From assembly GCA_947184155.2 (NCBI GenBank), contig CAMXCT020000518.1, positions 166,416-230,415 on the forward strand: 64,000 nucleotides of DNA, read 5' to 3'. This DNA is from Cladocopium goreaui. Its lineage: Eukaryota; Sar; Dinophyceae; Suessiales; Symbiodiniaceae. A program made the position numbers and the translations under genes. Below, one piece after another: positions 25,110 through 37,176 of this stretch. Below the pieces are notes generated by a model that did not search any database, was not told the origin of the DNA, and saw only the letters and a list, made by a program, of their open reading frames with translations. The stretch's first letter is position 1. Every line of letters starts with the position of its first letter.

Positions 25110-25240
25110 AGATGTTATATATATGCATATATATACTGCAATATACTGTGTATATACTGTATATAACTGTATATGTATATGTATATGTATAATTTTTACA
25201 ATATAGTACATCATATAATATCATATGCAGATGTACGTTG
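25110..25240. repeat. TA/TGTATA simple repeat
   Basis: Alternating TATA, TGTATA and CATATA units. Confidence 0.8.
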
Positions 25241-25340
25241 CAAATGTGTCTTATACATTTTTACACTAAGTGCATGTAAGTACACATTTGTATATATATA
25301 ATAACATACACACCTGTCGCGTACCTTGGCGCCGCGTGAG

Positions 25341-25426
25341 TCATGCTGGTGGAGAGGTCATCGACCCGGTGGTTTTCGGGCTGGGACAGCGGCACGGCGC
25401 AAAAAGCAGCATAGATATGGCTGCTG
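25341..25426 (+). CDS. candidate exon
   Basis: Reads HAGGEVIDPVVFGLGQRHGA and a short tail, between a TGAG acceptor and a GT donor. Phase 1 on both sides. Unrecognised. Confidence 0.35.
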
Positions 25427-26263
25427 GTGTAGTATAGATATGGTAAGCCACATAAAGGATAGAACAGCAAATTACTAGTTTAGTAGGATTTTAAGCTGTT
25501 CTAGTTGCTCTAGGGGGTTGCGTTCTAGTACATATGGGCATATGGGTATAGATCAAACCTATCTATATTATACCATGTGTTTGGGGGATGAACATCAGTT
25601 GTTTGATGTTGATGCTGGTACAAGTTGTAATGATCAGAGTGGCATCCTGATTTCCAACAATGATTCGGGTCTGTATATATAATATATACTATATATATAT
25701 ATATCATAGACATTATTTAACATTAGACATGTAGATAATAAGACCCACATATTATAATTAGAAATATATTGCACAATGATGTTATATTATAAACAATGTA
25801 TACAGGTCATAGAAACAATAACAAATGGGCAACAATCATAATACAGGCAACAGGATCATGTTCATGCTACATCATGATGTTTGAAGAATGTTCATTGTTG
25901 TGAACGCACGCCTTTGATGTTCGGCCATGTTTGGTCAAGACTGTTGGTTGGGGCCACGCAAGATGAGAGTCAATTGTCCCAGAAGTCCTACTATTTCAAT
26001 AAAAACTTTGGGAGGAGGTACTGTAAGCTAATTAATGGGTTTCTTTGCGAACATGGAATTGATCCCTTCCCCTGATATGGACCAACACCCCAGAAACCAT
26101 GGTGGATGTAGGGATTTACACCTTCCATTGGGACCATGACGAATGGGGGGATGGGAGACGACTGCCGGTCGCCAGTTGCGCAGTGGCCTGCGAGAGGCGG
26201 ATTTTGGGTCCGGGATATGGTGTGAGTTGAGCTGGGGGATGGTCAACATATTAGTGCAGAGTA

Positions 26264-26378
26264 TACCCTCTGGTTATGACTAACATAGCCATGGAAAGAT
26301 TCACCATGCTATTAATAGGTAAACCATCTATTTCTATGGGCCATCTATACCATGGCTATGTTAAATAACTAGAGGGTA
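26264..26378. repeat. TIR element, family A copy 8
   Basis: Ends TACCCTCTGGTTATGACTAA and TATGTTAAATAACTAGAGGGTA. The interior carries AATAGGTAAACCATCTATTT. Confidence 0.75.
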
Positions 26379-27912
26379 ATAGTTGAATATATGATGACCT
26401 TAAAATTGTTCACAGTCTTTTGTAGTCTGCATAGTTTTGATTTGTCGCGACCTAATGATCCCATATGCACAGCTTGTTGAAACAATGATTCAACCAACAT
26501 ATATGGGGGAACAACCAACTTTGCACAGCCTTCATGATCCCAAGAAATGTATTAGAAATGTGGGGAAATTACCCCACTGATTTTTCGGGGCCTATCCAAA
26601 CAGGCATAACATTTGATACGCTCAAAACGTGTTCGACCAGGAAGTAGCGGCAGCATGGCTGGGACCTGAGATCCTCTGTGCCAGTTGGGATTCAGCCCCA
26701 AATTACTGCCAGTTTCATGGGAAAAATGGTGACGACCATGAGATTTTGACAAACTTTTTTGGTATGTGCATGTTTGGCGTGTTCATTCATGTTCACGGCT
26801 CAGTTTCACAGAGTCTGTGTCCCAAGTGGCCATTTGAAGCCTCGAGCAGACAGCCTTGTCGTCAAATCTGCCTTGTTCTAGCACTCGTTTTGGTTGATTT
26901 CGCAGATGATGAAAACACCAGAGCGAATCAACACAGCGTTCATCCCTGGGTTCTTAGAGACTTCAACAGATGTAGAAACATGTAGAAACCATGTAGAAGC
27001 CCTGACTCGTTTTGAAGTTTTGAGCCATGGGCCCAAAGAGGCACATGTCATTACCCTTGAAGCGGCTCTTGGCCATACTGGCGCTAGCGCTGGCGCCCAC
27101 CTTCGTGGCCATTTGTTCCGTTGCCACCCCACCCCATGGCAGGCTGACGCGGAGGCAGGGGGTGATTCTCCAGGGCTTGTAATGTTGGATACTGATTAGT
27201 GTGGCCCCCCCAACAATTTTAGGCTACTCAATGACTCGCCATTTTCTGGGCCCCCCCTCAACAATTTTTAGGATAGTCAACTTAAGTGAGGATTTCAATT
27301 GACATCAATTTACTTCAATTGATTTTCCTTTTAAATCCAAAACAACATCGTCCCAAAAGTTTTTTTGCACAATAGGGTACCATCGAAACAATTACATTAT
27401 TGAGGATCTGGGTCACTCATGGGGTACCCCCTTGAAAAATTGATTGGGTGCTGTTTTTGTTTTTTTTAATAAGGATTTAATAAGGCATCTACAGTAATTA
27501 TTTGAGAAACCTTGCATTTTCAAGGCTTTAACATGGATATGGCTTTCTAAAGCAAATGGACAAGTTTTCCCAAAGGAAGGTGCATAAAGGTGGATAAAGC
27601 TCCTCCTGAAAAAATGAATCTGAGAAAAAAACTTCTCATAATAGAGGCCCACACCCCCATGATTCACAAGATACTTAATTATTTTTGAAAAAATCCCACA
27701 ATAGAGTCCCAGGACACTAATCGGTTAATCGGTATACTATATTAAAGCTATTCTCTAGGTGGCGGCTTGACCGGCATGTGTGTGTTGATAGTTTATACTA
27801 TAATTATTACATATACATCAGAAATATCAGAAATGAAGTCTATATATATATATGTATACATATACATATATATATATATACATATTACATGATGTGTTTG
27901 GGGATGATTTAG
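26379..27912. other. mostly non-coding
   Basis: Weak open frames at about 26629-26720 and 27000-27195 (in both, two frames compete) could not be assigned. A TA run lies at 27840-27890. Confidence 0.3.
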
Positions 27913-28139
27913 CTCGTAGTGGTCTTGACCTTGTCATCAGCTGGATATTCGGCCTGAAGAGGCGACTGTCCCTTCGTGCTGGGACCGTGGCGGAGGTCCC
28001 AGCGAAGTCTTTGCTGCCTATCTCCATGTCGCTCAGCGGAAGCGGTGAAGATACTGTATTTGTTGAATACCACTGGACCGTTTGCAAGATTTCTGCCCTT
28101 GGATTTCTTGTGAAGGAGCTGGAAATGGTCATGTTTTGA
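27913..28139 (+). CDS. candidate terminal exon
   Basis: A 75-codon open block follows a TTTAG acceptor, reading RSGLDLVISWIFGLKRRLSL and later GEDTVFVEYHWTVCKISALG, and ends at a TGA. Protein-like in one frame. No family was recognised. Confidence 0.4.
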
Positions 28140-29290
28140 CTACAATTTTGGATTTCGTACCTTTTGGGCTGATCTTACTCTACTTTGCGTAAAAATGGGT
28201 GTGGAAATTCCCGGGAAAAGGGCGGAAATACCCGGCAAAAGGGCGGAAATACCCGGGCAGATTCATCATGACTGAAACATGAAAACATGAAGTGGTGCGG
28301 TTTTTTTCTTGACATGGTAATTTTTATTTTGAAATGGACAAATCTACAGAAAATGGACAGAAATCAAACCAAAATCTGCCCTGGAAAGAAATTTGTAACC
28401 AATGAATATCCAGGTATGTATATATGTATAATATATATATATTTATAATATAAAATAGACATCTTGATCTGGTAGTTGAAAATAACTACTGTATAATATA
28501 GCTATGGAAAATTACCCATTTAGTTCCATGATTTACCTATTGAACATGTTTAAACAGGCTGATACTAGCTGCTAGTACTAAATATGTATTAAATGACCAG
28601 AGGGAAAAAACTATGTAATACTGACAATACTGCCCTACAGTAATAGCGTAACACAGTTTATTGTCCAAGTTCCCAAGGTCTGTCTTCGTGCAGATGCTCG
28701 GAGAAGGCATTGCTATCTCTACAATTCCTCTGCATTTGCTGAGCTTTGGGGCATCCCCTTTGCAGGTGGGCCTTGTATCTTGGTGAAACTTAAAAATCCG
28801 CGGAGCGAAACGAAGTTGTAAGTCTCGACACGCAACAGCTTGTTGCATCACTGATGGTTCCAAGGTTCATAGAATGAAAGTGGATGAAAGTGGTATGTAG
28901 TCAGTACATGTCCGGCACCTTGTTTAAGTGCTACGTGACTCGTTATTTTTTTAAGAAACGGCCGGACTTCATTGAGGCCACTTCGTGTTTCTCAGTGGCT
29001 CAAATGATTTGCTGCCCCATCCTGATCAGTGCTTCTAGCAGATTGGGTCGTCTTCGTGTGCTCAGGACGCCGATCCCAGGTTTGATTGGAGTGTGATTTG
29101 AGCGAGTTTATACTTCTCATGCAAGACATGCGAACGATGGGTCAGTGGAAGACTTGAAATGAATCATTTTTTTATCCAAGTGCTCGAAATAATGAAATTT
29201 GGGAAGTCTTCAATTGAAATTACCTTCCGGAAATCATCAGATGATGTCCCCTTAAAACATGCCATTTATAGTGGATTTTCCAATCACAAG
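28140..29290. other. no gene seen
   Basis: Contains a triple AAGGGCGGAAATACCCGG repeat at about 28210-28260. Half copies of family A lie near 28495-28560 (ATAGCTATGGAAAATTACCC) and 29222-29282 (GCCATTTATAGTGGATTTTCC). Confidence 0.45.
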
Positions 29291-31262
29291 GTCACCAACT
29301 TTGATGACGGAGGGTATTGATACCCTTGCAGCTCCATCCAGGGCCTGCCTAGCTGGTGCAGCCTTTGCTTCGCTGCTGATCTCTATCTCAAGTAGCATCG
29401 TGGGCATTCTATTTGGACGACTTCTAGCGGGTGTGGAGCCCGGAGTGGGTCTTTGGGTCCTGGATGTGAATAGGAAAAGATGGTTGAGATGTGAAGGTTT
29501 CTTTTCCAATAAATGTTGAAAGATCGTTTCTTGTTCAACTTTGCTACATTCCTGGTGATGTCTGAATCCAGACCCAGGTGCTTTTGCTGCCTCTGTACCT
29601 GTCGCTCAAGCAGCTTGACGCATTGGCTGCTAACCCTGGAAATGTGCGATGATTTGTCGAGTTTCAGATGTCAAATGACCAAAATAACCACCAAAATGAC
29701 CTTTGAGATCTTTTTGTTGCCCAGACTTCTTTGGTACAGAATCTGCAACGTATGGCACATTTGGCACCAATATGGATGGTGTCAGATCCTATCAATTTGT
29801 GGGTCCCCCGGCGCCCCATTCTCCATTTGTACGTATGTGGGTTCATACATTTGTCCCAAAATGGGGCAGACCATGGAAAAAACCCAACATTGCCATATCT
29901 TTCAGTAACCGGCATAGTGAGCTTCCCTGAAATATCCCAGAAGGGGGCGCCCCATTTCGAGAACCCCGCCAGTGTCGTCAGGCAGCAGTCACCGATATTG
30001 TGTCCGATGGAGCAGCTACTGCCTTAAGCCGAGTGGCTGCTGTTGCTGGTCGGAGATTGGTGTCTGAAGATGCGGGAAATTGCCCCAAAATTACCAAATA
30101 CGGGCAAATGATGATATCCAATACATCTTCCTACATCTTCCGATGCAGGGACAGAGATGCTGCAAGTGGTTGATTCTTTTCCCCCGTCAAAACAAACTAT
30201 CATCTGGTACGCCACTGGGAAGCCCAGAAAGATACTAGAACAGTGGTTTGAGATGGTTTGAGTTACCGCTAGTTTAGTTCCAATGTTCATCGATTTTAAG
30301 GGTCGTTTCTTAAGTCAGGGGATCCCGTTCAGTCGTCACCATGGGTTTCAATACTGACTAAGATACTGACTAAATTGACTAAGTCCATGGTCATCCATGA
30401 CTGCATGATTTGGGGGTACCCCCACTGAGGAAACCTCCATTTCATCCCAAGGCTGCTCAGCTGGGTGTGGTGGTTGGCCCTGCCGTCTCAGCCTTCGTGG
30501 CAGCATTGCTTGGCAAGGCATCATGGATCATCATGGCATCGCATCGTCGCGGCCGGTGTTCTTTAGAGTCTGGTTCTGAGAAAAAATAATACCCTCGGGT
30601 AAACTAACAGTAAACTAACATAGCTATGGAAAATCCCCATCTTTAATAGGTAAATCAACTATAAATGACAATTTTCAATAGCTAATTATGTTAAATTACC
30701 AGAGGCTACTTGAACTTGAAATGCCAAGAATGTCTGAAAGACAAAGATCTCAAAGTGGTTTGACTCAAGTTTAACTTGTGGCTCACACTGTAGTCAACTT
30801 CGGGCAGGTTAGTGACTAGTGTATGCCATGTCACTTAGAAGACCTATCGAGTACAGAAGAATTCATGGTCTTGTTATTTTACTCATTCTTCTGTCAACAC
30901 TGTGAACTTTGGAGGTCACTGACCATGAAATCCCGACGTCTTCATTCTCAATGTGTGATCATGTGTGTTTCCTACACCAGGCTACCCCTCAATCGAAAAA
31001 AAAAAAAAAAACGTATCGAAGGCCACATAGACTTCCAAGCAAATATTCTTACCCCAAGTTCGGCTACCAAGACCCCTAAATGAATATAAATGAATATAAA
31101 TGAATGATGATCTTAAATATTATTATAAACAGTAAACATGACTCACCACCGCATCCCGGCAGACCTTTGGTTGGCCAACAGAGCTCTGTGTGCGCGGCGT
31201 CTTTGGCGGCATCGGATTGGTGGCACTGAGTGTCCTGGGCATCTCTCTAGCCCTGGCTCCAG
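29291..31262 (+). CDS. five-exon chain, multi-pass membrane protein
   Basis: Exons 29291-29430, 29578-29609, 29982-30059, 30452-30517 and 31163-31262. All phases join (donors GT, GC, GT, GC, GT; AG acceptors). The product is strikingly rich in Ala, Gly, Ser, Val and Leu. Hydrophobic segments include AGAAFASLLISISSSIVGIL (exon 1), LGVVVGPAVSAFVAALLG (exon 4) and VFGGIGLVALSVLGISLALA (exon 5), separated by short Arg-containing loops. This fits an integral membrane protein of a plastid, mitochondrion or vesicle membrane, but no family was recognised. Both ends are open; a possible further membrane block lies near 37,290-37,370. Confidence 0.5.
30341..30425. repeat. repeat family C copy 4
   Basis: CATGGGTTTCAATACTGACT and GATTTGGGGGTACCCCC in the same order as the other copies. 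It lies in the intron 30060-30451. Confidence 0.5.
30590..30708. repeat. TIR element, family A copy 9
   Basis: Ends TACCCTCGGGTAAACTAACA and TATGTTAAATTACCAGAGGCTA; interior TAATAGGTAAATCAACTATA. It lies in the intron 30518-31162. Confidence 0.7.
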
Positions 31263-31367
31263 GTCGGAGACCTCCGGAGACCGGAGATGTTGCCGGAAGT
31301 CGTGATGAATTCATAATGATATACATAGGTAAATATATGTAAATATAACAAAACCCACTGAATTATA

Positions 31368-31481
31368 TAACCCATGACGGATCCATGTATGGTATATATG
31401 GTAACATGGATCCCATCAAGATCCCATCAATATACCCCAGTCATGTTAGCATATATACCAGCACCATGGATCCTATGGGTA
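31368..31481. repeat. TIR element, family B copy 3
   Basis: CCCATGACGGATCCATGTAT at the left against ATGGATCCTATGGGTAAT at the right, with the TATATATGGTAACAT inner repeat of copy 2. Confidence 0.65.
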
Positions 31482-31672
31482 ATGATATACATGGGTAAAA
31501 ATATAACAAAACTGCCATCTTCCTACTCGTAGTGAAAATGAGTATTAACCGCTCATAGTTGTGGGGTCTATATGGGCTTATGCCATGTTGTATCCTAACT
31601 TACGCGGGTGATTTCATCCTTTTTAATAAGCATTGCTGCACCCCAAGTTGGACAGACCATACCCCAGGGTGA

Positions 31673-31796
31673 TACCCTTATCGGTTATTTACCCGTAGCT
31701 ATGGAAAATGGCCCATCTACTGTAGTTCAAGGATAGACATGGTGATTTACCTAATAGAAATAGTGATTTTCCATCGCAACCTGTTACCAAGGGGTA
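31673..31796. repeat. TIR element, family A copy 10
   Basis: Ends TACCCTTATCGGTTATTTAC and TGTTACCAAGGGGTA; interior GCTATGGAAAATGGCCCATC. Confidence 0.6.
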
Positions 31797-32560
31797 GATG
31801 TTACATCAATTCTCCATCGACCTATCTTCAGACCAGGTGGGCTCACAACGGCAACAGAAGCCACGAAAGCCACGAAAGCCACAGCAGGTTTGGGTCTCAA
31901 GATGCGGCCGTAGGATAACATGGAATGACATGGAGACACATGAAAAATCACACAGACATGTACACAGGATTATGAAGTGGAACAATATAGTATGTCACTA
32001 TGTCACTATGTCGTTTCTTGTAAATGACATGGAATGACAAATTCTTGTTCAGAAATTGAGTTGCCATACATGGAGACAGCATATGGGCCCTGGTAGCAAC
32101 ACCTAATGCCCTGGTAGCAACACCGACCCTGGTGATATTGCTTTGTCAATACAGCGAGGGCCCGTGTAAACTCGTAAACGAAATCGCTAAGTTGGTGGAA
32201 CTAACTCGATGAATTCTATGGTTTTTGGCAGAGGATGGCAGATGGCAGATGATACTTGCTGGTTCACCCCGGAAACGCGTTTGTGGAATTTTGTGGATTA
32301 GTTCACCCCAGTTATATTATTCAGTCGGGAAGTAGGTCTAGTCCACTTATAACATCTTATAACTAGGGTGAACTAATCCACTTACTAACTCGGATGAACG
32401 TAAAGCGAAGATAGTTTCAATCCTAAAGGTAATTCAGACTTAGGGGGGAAAAACGTACCATTTTGCATACAACATTACAGTGTTCAGATACGGTTTGATC
32501 TGATGGCTCCAAGGCAAATATTGAGTCGCCGATAAGAGTGTTCTGGAGAGAGATCATACA
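31797..32560. other. no gene seen
   Basis: Only short low-quality open frames, including one with repeated AGCCACGAAAGCC. No splice-supported block. Confidence 0.4.
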
Positions 32561-32664
32561 CTGGTTGGTGGTTTGGAACATGGCTTTTATGACTTTCCAT
32601 ATATTGGGAATGATCATCCCAACTGACTCATATTTTTCAGAGGGGTGGCTCAACCACCAACCAG
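32561..32664. repeat. TIR repeat, family D copy 1
   Basis: Ends CTGGTTGGTGGTT and AACCACCAACCAG. The interior CATATATTGGG and ATATTTTTCAGAGGGGTGGC are shared with 37071-37176. Confidence 0.75.
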
Positions 32665-33054
32665 TACATGACGAGATACAGATCTAAATCTAGTGGTCAG
32701 CATCATCATCATATACCCGCGTGTGCGTGTCTCATCAAAGTCTGACCCACTTGGCAGAATAAGTAGCTAAAGGATGCTATTTTGGGCCATCAAAAAACAG
32801 GGGTTGTCTCGAAACTAAAATACAGAGTTTCATATAATCATTTAATAGGGTTGATACAATCCTATTTTTTATATATTATATGAATGGGGTGTTCCCATAT
32901 CATCCCATAGTTAGCCCAGGTGATCCCTCCACGTCGTGGAGCTTGGCTCAACCCTTACTGCGGATGGTGGCAGTGACCATTGCATGGTCGTTGCCCGACT
33001 GCAATGGCCACCGGTTATGATATGATCACAGGCATCAGACGCTTCTGAGTGCAG

Positions 33055-33150
33055 GGAAACAAACAAACAAACAAACAAGAAAGCAAGCAAGCAAACAAAC
33101 AGTATGGAAAGATATGAAATGACGTGACATGACATGACATGACATGATTA
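33055..33150. repeat. (AAAC)n and (GACAT)n microsatellites
   Basis: AAAC/AAGC tetranucleotide run, then GACAT pentanucleotide run. Confidence 0.85.
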
Positions 33151-33239
33151 CATCATCATAGATAAGTTTCCTAATTACTAAAACTGTAGGTTTTGAATGG
33201 CCACTTTAGATGGCTAGAATGCACATAGATCAATAAGGA

Positions 33240-34850
33240 TGCAACCAGGAGTTTGTTTTGAGGCAGAAACAAACGTTTTGACAGGAGAAAGGTTAGTTTT
33301 CCTGGTTGAAACAAATGTTTCTAGACGGCAGAAAAGGTTTGTTTTCCAGGCGGAAACTAATGTTTTGGTGTTGTCCAAGCTTGGGACTGGAAGTAGTGGA
33401 AAGAGAAAACGCATGTTTTCCTCCAAAAACCAACGTTTCTCTTGCGAAAACGTAAGTTTCAGGGCTCGAAACAAACCTTTTTTGGAAACGTTAGTTTGAA
33501 ACTGGAAACTCAAAACAAACTCCGTTGGAACTAGTTTGAAAAGCTCAAAAACAAACCTTTTTTCGACTAGTTTGTTTGTTTGTTTGTTTTTGCGAAAACG
33601 TTTGTTTCAGGAACGTTTGTTTTAGGTACGGAAACAAACTATTCTACAGAACGTTTGTTTTGGGTTGGAATAACAAACTGCCAGACTGCCAAGCTGAAAC
33701 TTTTGTTGACACGGAAAACTTTTGTTTCGAACAAACCTTTTCGTCTGAAAAAACTTGCGTTTCGAAACGTTAGTTTGAAAGCAATGAAACTAACCTTTCG
33801 GGCTGCCCTTCATCTCGGCCTCGCCATGCTGTGGCAACTGTTTCATAATTATTCACCATCATTCCTCTCTGTCGGCATCGCCAATGACCTATCGAACTGC
33901 CTCGCCATGCTTTGGCAACAATTTCATATTCACCATCCTTCCTTTCTGTCGGCATCGCCAATGACCAGACGAACTGCATGCCCAATGACCCAAATTGCAG
34001 TGCGTTTCGGCCTCGCCCGTACCCTCTTGTTTCGAACAGACCTTTTCGTCGGCCCCGCCATGCTTTGGCATTTTTTTCATATTCACCATCCAGCGCAATT
34101 CTGGTCGGCCTCGCCATGCAACTTTGGGTTTCAGTCGCACATGACCGATTCAACTCTCGCTCGGCATCGCCACTGACCTTTCAAACTGTCTGTTGGCCAT
34201 TCTAGTTTTTCTCCTGCAGTTGCTCTTGCTCTTCTTCGTCTTCCTTTTTCGGCTTCCTTTTTCGGCTTCCTTTTTCGGCTTCCTTTTTCGGTTTCCTTTT
34301 CTTCTTCTTCTTCTTCTTCTTTATTTTTCTTCTTCTGTTTCTTCTTCTTCTGCTTCTTCTTCTACTTCGTCTTCCTGCTGCGACTGCTCTTGCTGTTGCT
34401 GCGACTGCTGCTAATGCTACTGCGGCTCCTGCTGCGCCCGCTGCCTGCTGCTGCCGCTGCCACCGCTCCTGGTGCTGCTGCTGCTCCGGGGAGCAAGCGG
34501 AAACTTACAAACTCATGTTCTCCGGCTTGGAAACCTTTGTTTCTCGACCTCGAAACGTTAGTTTTGAAACCTTAGTTTCCCTATGGTTCCGATAACCTCT
34601 CCTGTAAACGTTTCTTTTCCCTCCCGGAAACAAACCTTTCCCTAGCCCAAACCTTTGTTTCCGGAGCCAGAAACTAACGTTTCCCCACCCCCCAAAACCT
34701 TTGTTTTTCGCCCACAAACACACCTTTTTCCTCAGAGTTAGTTTGTTTCTCCCGCTCCCCCCCTACAACCCAGCCGGGCCTCGGGTTTAGAGACTAACCT
34801 TTTCCACTTCAAAACTAACCTTTTAAACTTGAGTTTGAAACATGCTGATC
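33240..34850. repeat. GAAACAAACGTTT motif array with tandem core
   Basis: 33240-33800 and 34495-34850 are packed with variants of AAACAAACGTTT, AAACCTTTGTTT and AAACGTTAGTTT, often self-complementary, spaced roughly 20-40 bp. Between them are about four 80-bp units (33820-34115, CTCGCCATGCTTTGGCAACA...TCGGCATCGCCAATGACC), a TTC/CTTTTT polypyrimidine tract (34200-34350) and a CTG-rich tract (34370-34495). Open frames here are repeat translations, not genes. Confidence 0.65.
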
Positions 34851-37070
34851 GCGTCCATACTCACATAGATTTAACCATGATTTCTTCATACACTTCCACT
34901 GTACTCAGTGATACGACATGGTAAGCTACTTGGACTTAGAGGACACAAAGTAACAAGTTGTGTCGAATAGCATGCAACAGACGTACCTTGACTTGAGAAT
35001 GGCAGCATTGACAATAGGACTTCAAAGGCAAGGTTCATAATCTAAAGCAGAAAGGATTTGTGACTACATCACTTTTGGTACTCCAATGCCCAGCCCTGAC
35101 TGGCCTGATGCGGGCAAGATGTTTTAGAGAGTCAGTCTGCAGAATTTCAGTGTTGCCAATTTTGAGCAGCTGCCATTTTCATGGAATGGATCGTGTCTCC
35201 ACTTAGTGTATTGGCAATTATAGAGTGCCCGAGTGCCCCTTAACTCCCATGGCTGTATCAAGCAAGCACTTCAGCCATCTTGATGTCTTGAAGGGTCGTA
35301 GATGATGATGGGTGGATATTGATGATGTGTCGTCTTGAAATAAACGTTGGATTGAGTACCTGGAGATCAAATGCATCCAAATGCATGTTTATTTTTGTCT
35401 CCGTTGGAACGTCATTTGTTTGAGGCTTTCGGCCTCAAAAACACCTCGGCGGAATCCCTTTGGAAAACTAAGTCCTTGAGTTGTGTTTATAGATTATAGA
35501 TGGTGCTGTTCTACCTAATTCTCTTCAATGAAGCCACATTTGCACATCTTTCCTGCAAACAAAGCAGGCGCCGAACATGTTTTGGTTTTTCCCCCAAGAG
35601 AATTTTGGCCAATTAGCAGAGATTTCGACATAATTAGGTGAGTAATATTTCCGCAGAACTGCCCCGAACAAATTTTAAAGGAATGCAAAGCTGTTCAAAG
35701 TTCAATGTTTTGAAATGTTTTGAATGCTATAGGGCAGGTTGGCACAAGAACTAGACAGTGGCAAGGTCGCAAGGTCACAGAGGATATGTTGCATCAGGTC
35801 ATGAACGGATCGGGGGGTGGGTATATCCGGGGACAACATCAGGTTTCTGCGGAAATCAAATGGGTCGGCGGAAGTTTAAGATTTGGTGGCAAGAGAAATA
35901 ACAACACAATGAAATGAAGCTTCGGCGGAAGTTCCAGAAAAAGTCCCTGCCTGCGGATCTAAATTTATATATCTATACATTCTATACGCAGCCGCAGCAC
36001 TTGCGCCGTGCTCCACTGCACTTTCCAATGAGGCAAGGAAATCCCCACCCCCGTAAACGCCCGTAAATCTTTACATGCATCGAAGACTTAAACAAAAGGG
36101 AAAGAAGAGAGGGCGCGACACTACTTTCACATAAGGGGATGAGTGTGAACAGCACAGTTCATGAAAAAAAGCGACAAGATGGTCAGTCGCTCAGGTTTAA
36201 AATTTACACAATATACCCAATGTCCGTCCCAGAGGGGACATGAGCAGTTTTGATCCTTAAAAACTCTGAACGAAAAGACACCAAATATTTGAAGGGCCCC
36301 CCAAAAGTTCTCTAAACATCGTTCCGAAAGACGTTGGGACACCGCATCCGCTGCAAAATCAGTTGCCACATCCACGTTGCTCAGGTTAACCTTGATGGTC
36401 AGCACCTACGCCATGTTTGCAAACCGCTGCCTAGGCTGGGCAGGGAGGGTTCAGGAACCTGATGAAATGTGAGCAGTCGAAGGTTGACACAAGATCATAC
36501 TTATTCATGCCCCATTAGATGCCACTAGACTAATTTAGTATAATTTAGTATCCATTAGTTTCGAAGAGAATCAAGGTGGCGTTGGGGGGAGTTCACTTCA
36601 AGTTGCAGCTTTCCAATCAGAACTGCACTGCGATTTGCGTTAGGTTACAACCAGCAAAAGCTGAGTTTGATCTTCTCTACTGGAGCAGCAGCAACTGTCA
36701 CGACACAGTTGTTCTTGTTCCCAGTCCTGGCCGATTCCTCAGGAAGGCCATTTTTTAGGCCAACTGAGATGATCTAGCAGGGATATTGGGTCGTGTTTTT
36801 TTCAACAGAAACAGAAAACCGCGACTTCCTCGCGACTCGGCGCAGCAAATTTCTGAGGTCAGTTTTTGGGGCCCAAACATCGTTTCAGACTCAGTTTTTG
36901 GCGCTAAATTTGCGGAATTTGTTGTCCATGATGAACGGTGATGAACGTTGAATGTTTTGCCACTGACTTTGCACGTGATGGTTCATTCATGTTCATTCGT
37001 CGATTTTCCATGATTTTCCTGTGTCATGTTTTTGAATCATCCAATGCAAATCCCGTTTCGTTTGCATGAC
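34851..37070. other. no firm gene; weak exon candidate
   Basis: Open blocks at 35720-35917 (+), 36127-36405 (-) and 36576-36758 (+, reading HFKLQLSNQNCTAICVRLQP with a stop) have no supporting splice chain or domain. Everything else is unremarkable. Confidence 0.3.
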
Positions 37071-37176
37071 TTGTTGGTGGTTTGGAACATGTTTTATTTT
37101 TTCCATATATTGGGGATAATGATCCCAGCTGACGAACTCATATTTTTCAGAGGGGTGGCGAAAAACCACCAACCAG
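37071..37176. repeat. TIR repeat, family D copy 2
   Basis: TTGTTGGTGGTTTGGAACAT at the left and AAAACCACCAACCAG at the right. About 85% similar by eye to 32561-32664. Confidence 0.75.

Noticed and set aside
33580-34176. 198-aa ORF
   Set aside because: Runs through tandem 80-bp units and the AAACGTTT motif array; no protein-like conservation signal.
34193-34575. Leu/Phe/Ser- and Leu/Ala-rich ORFs
   Set aside because: Translations of TTC and CTG tracts.
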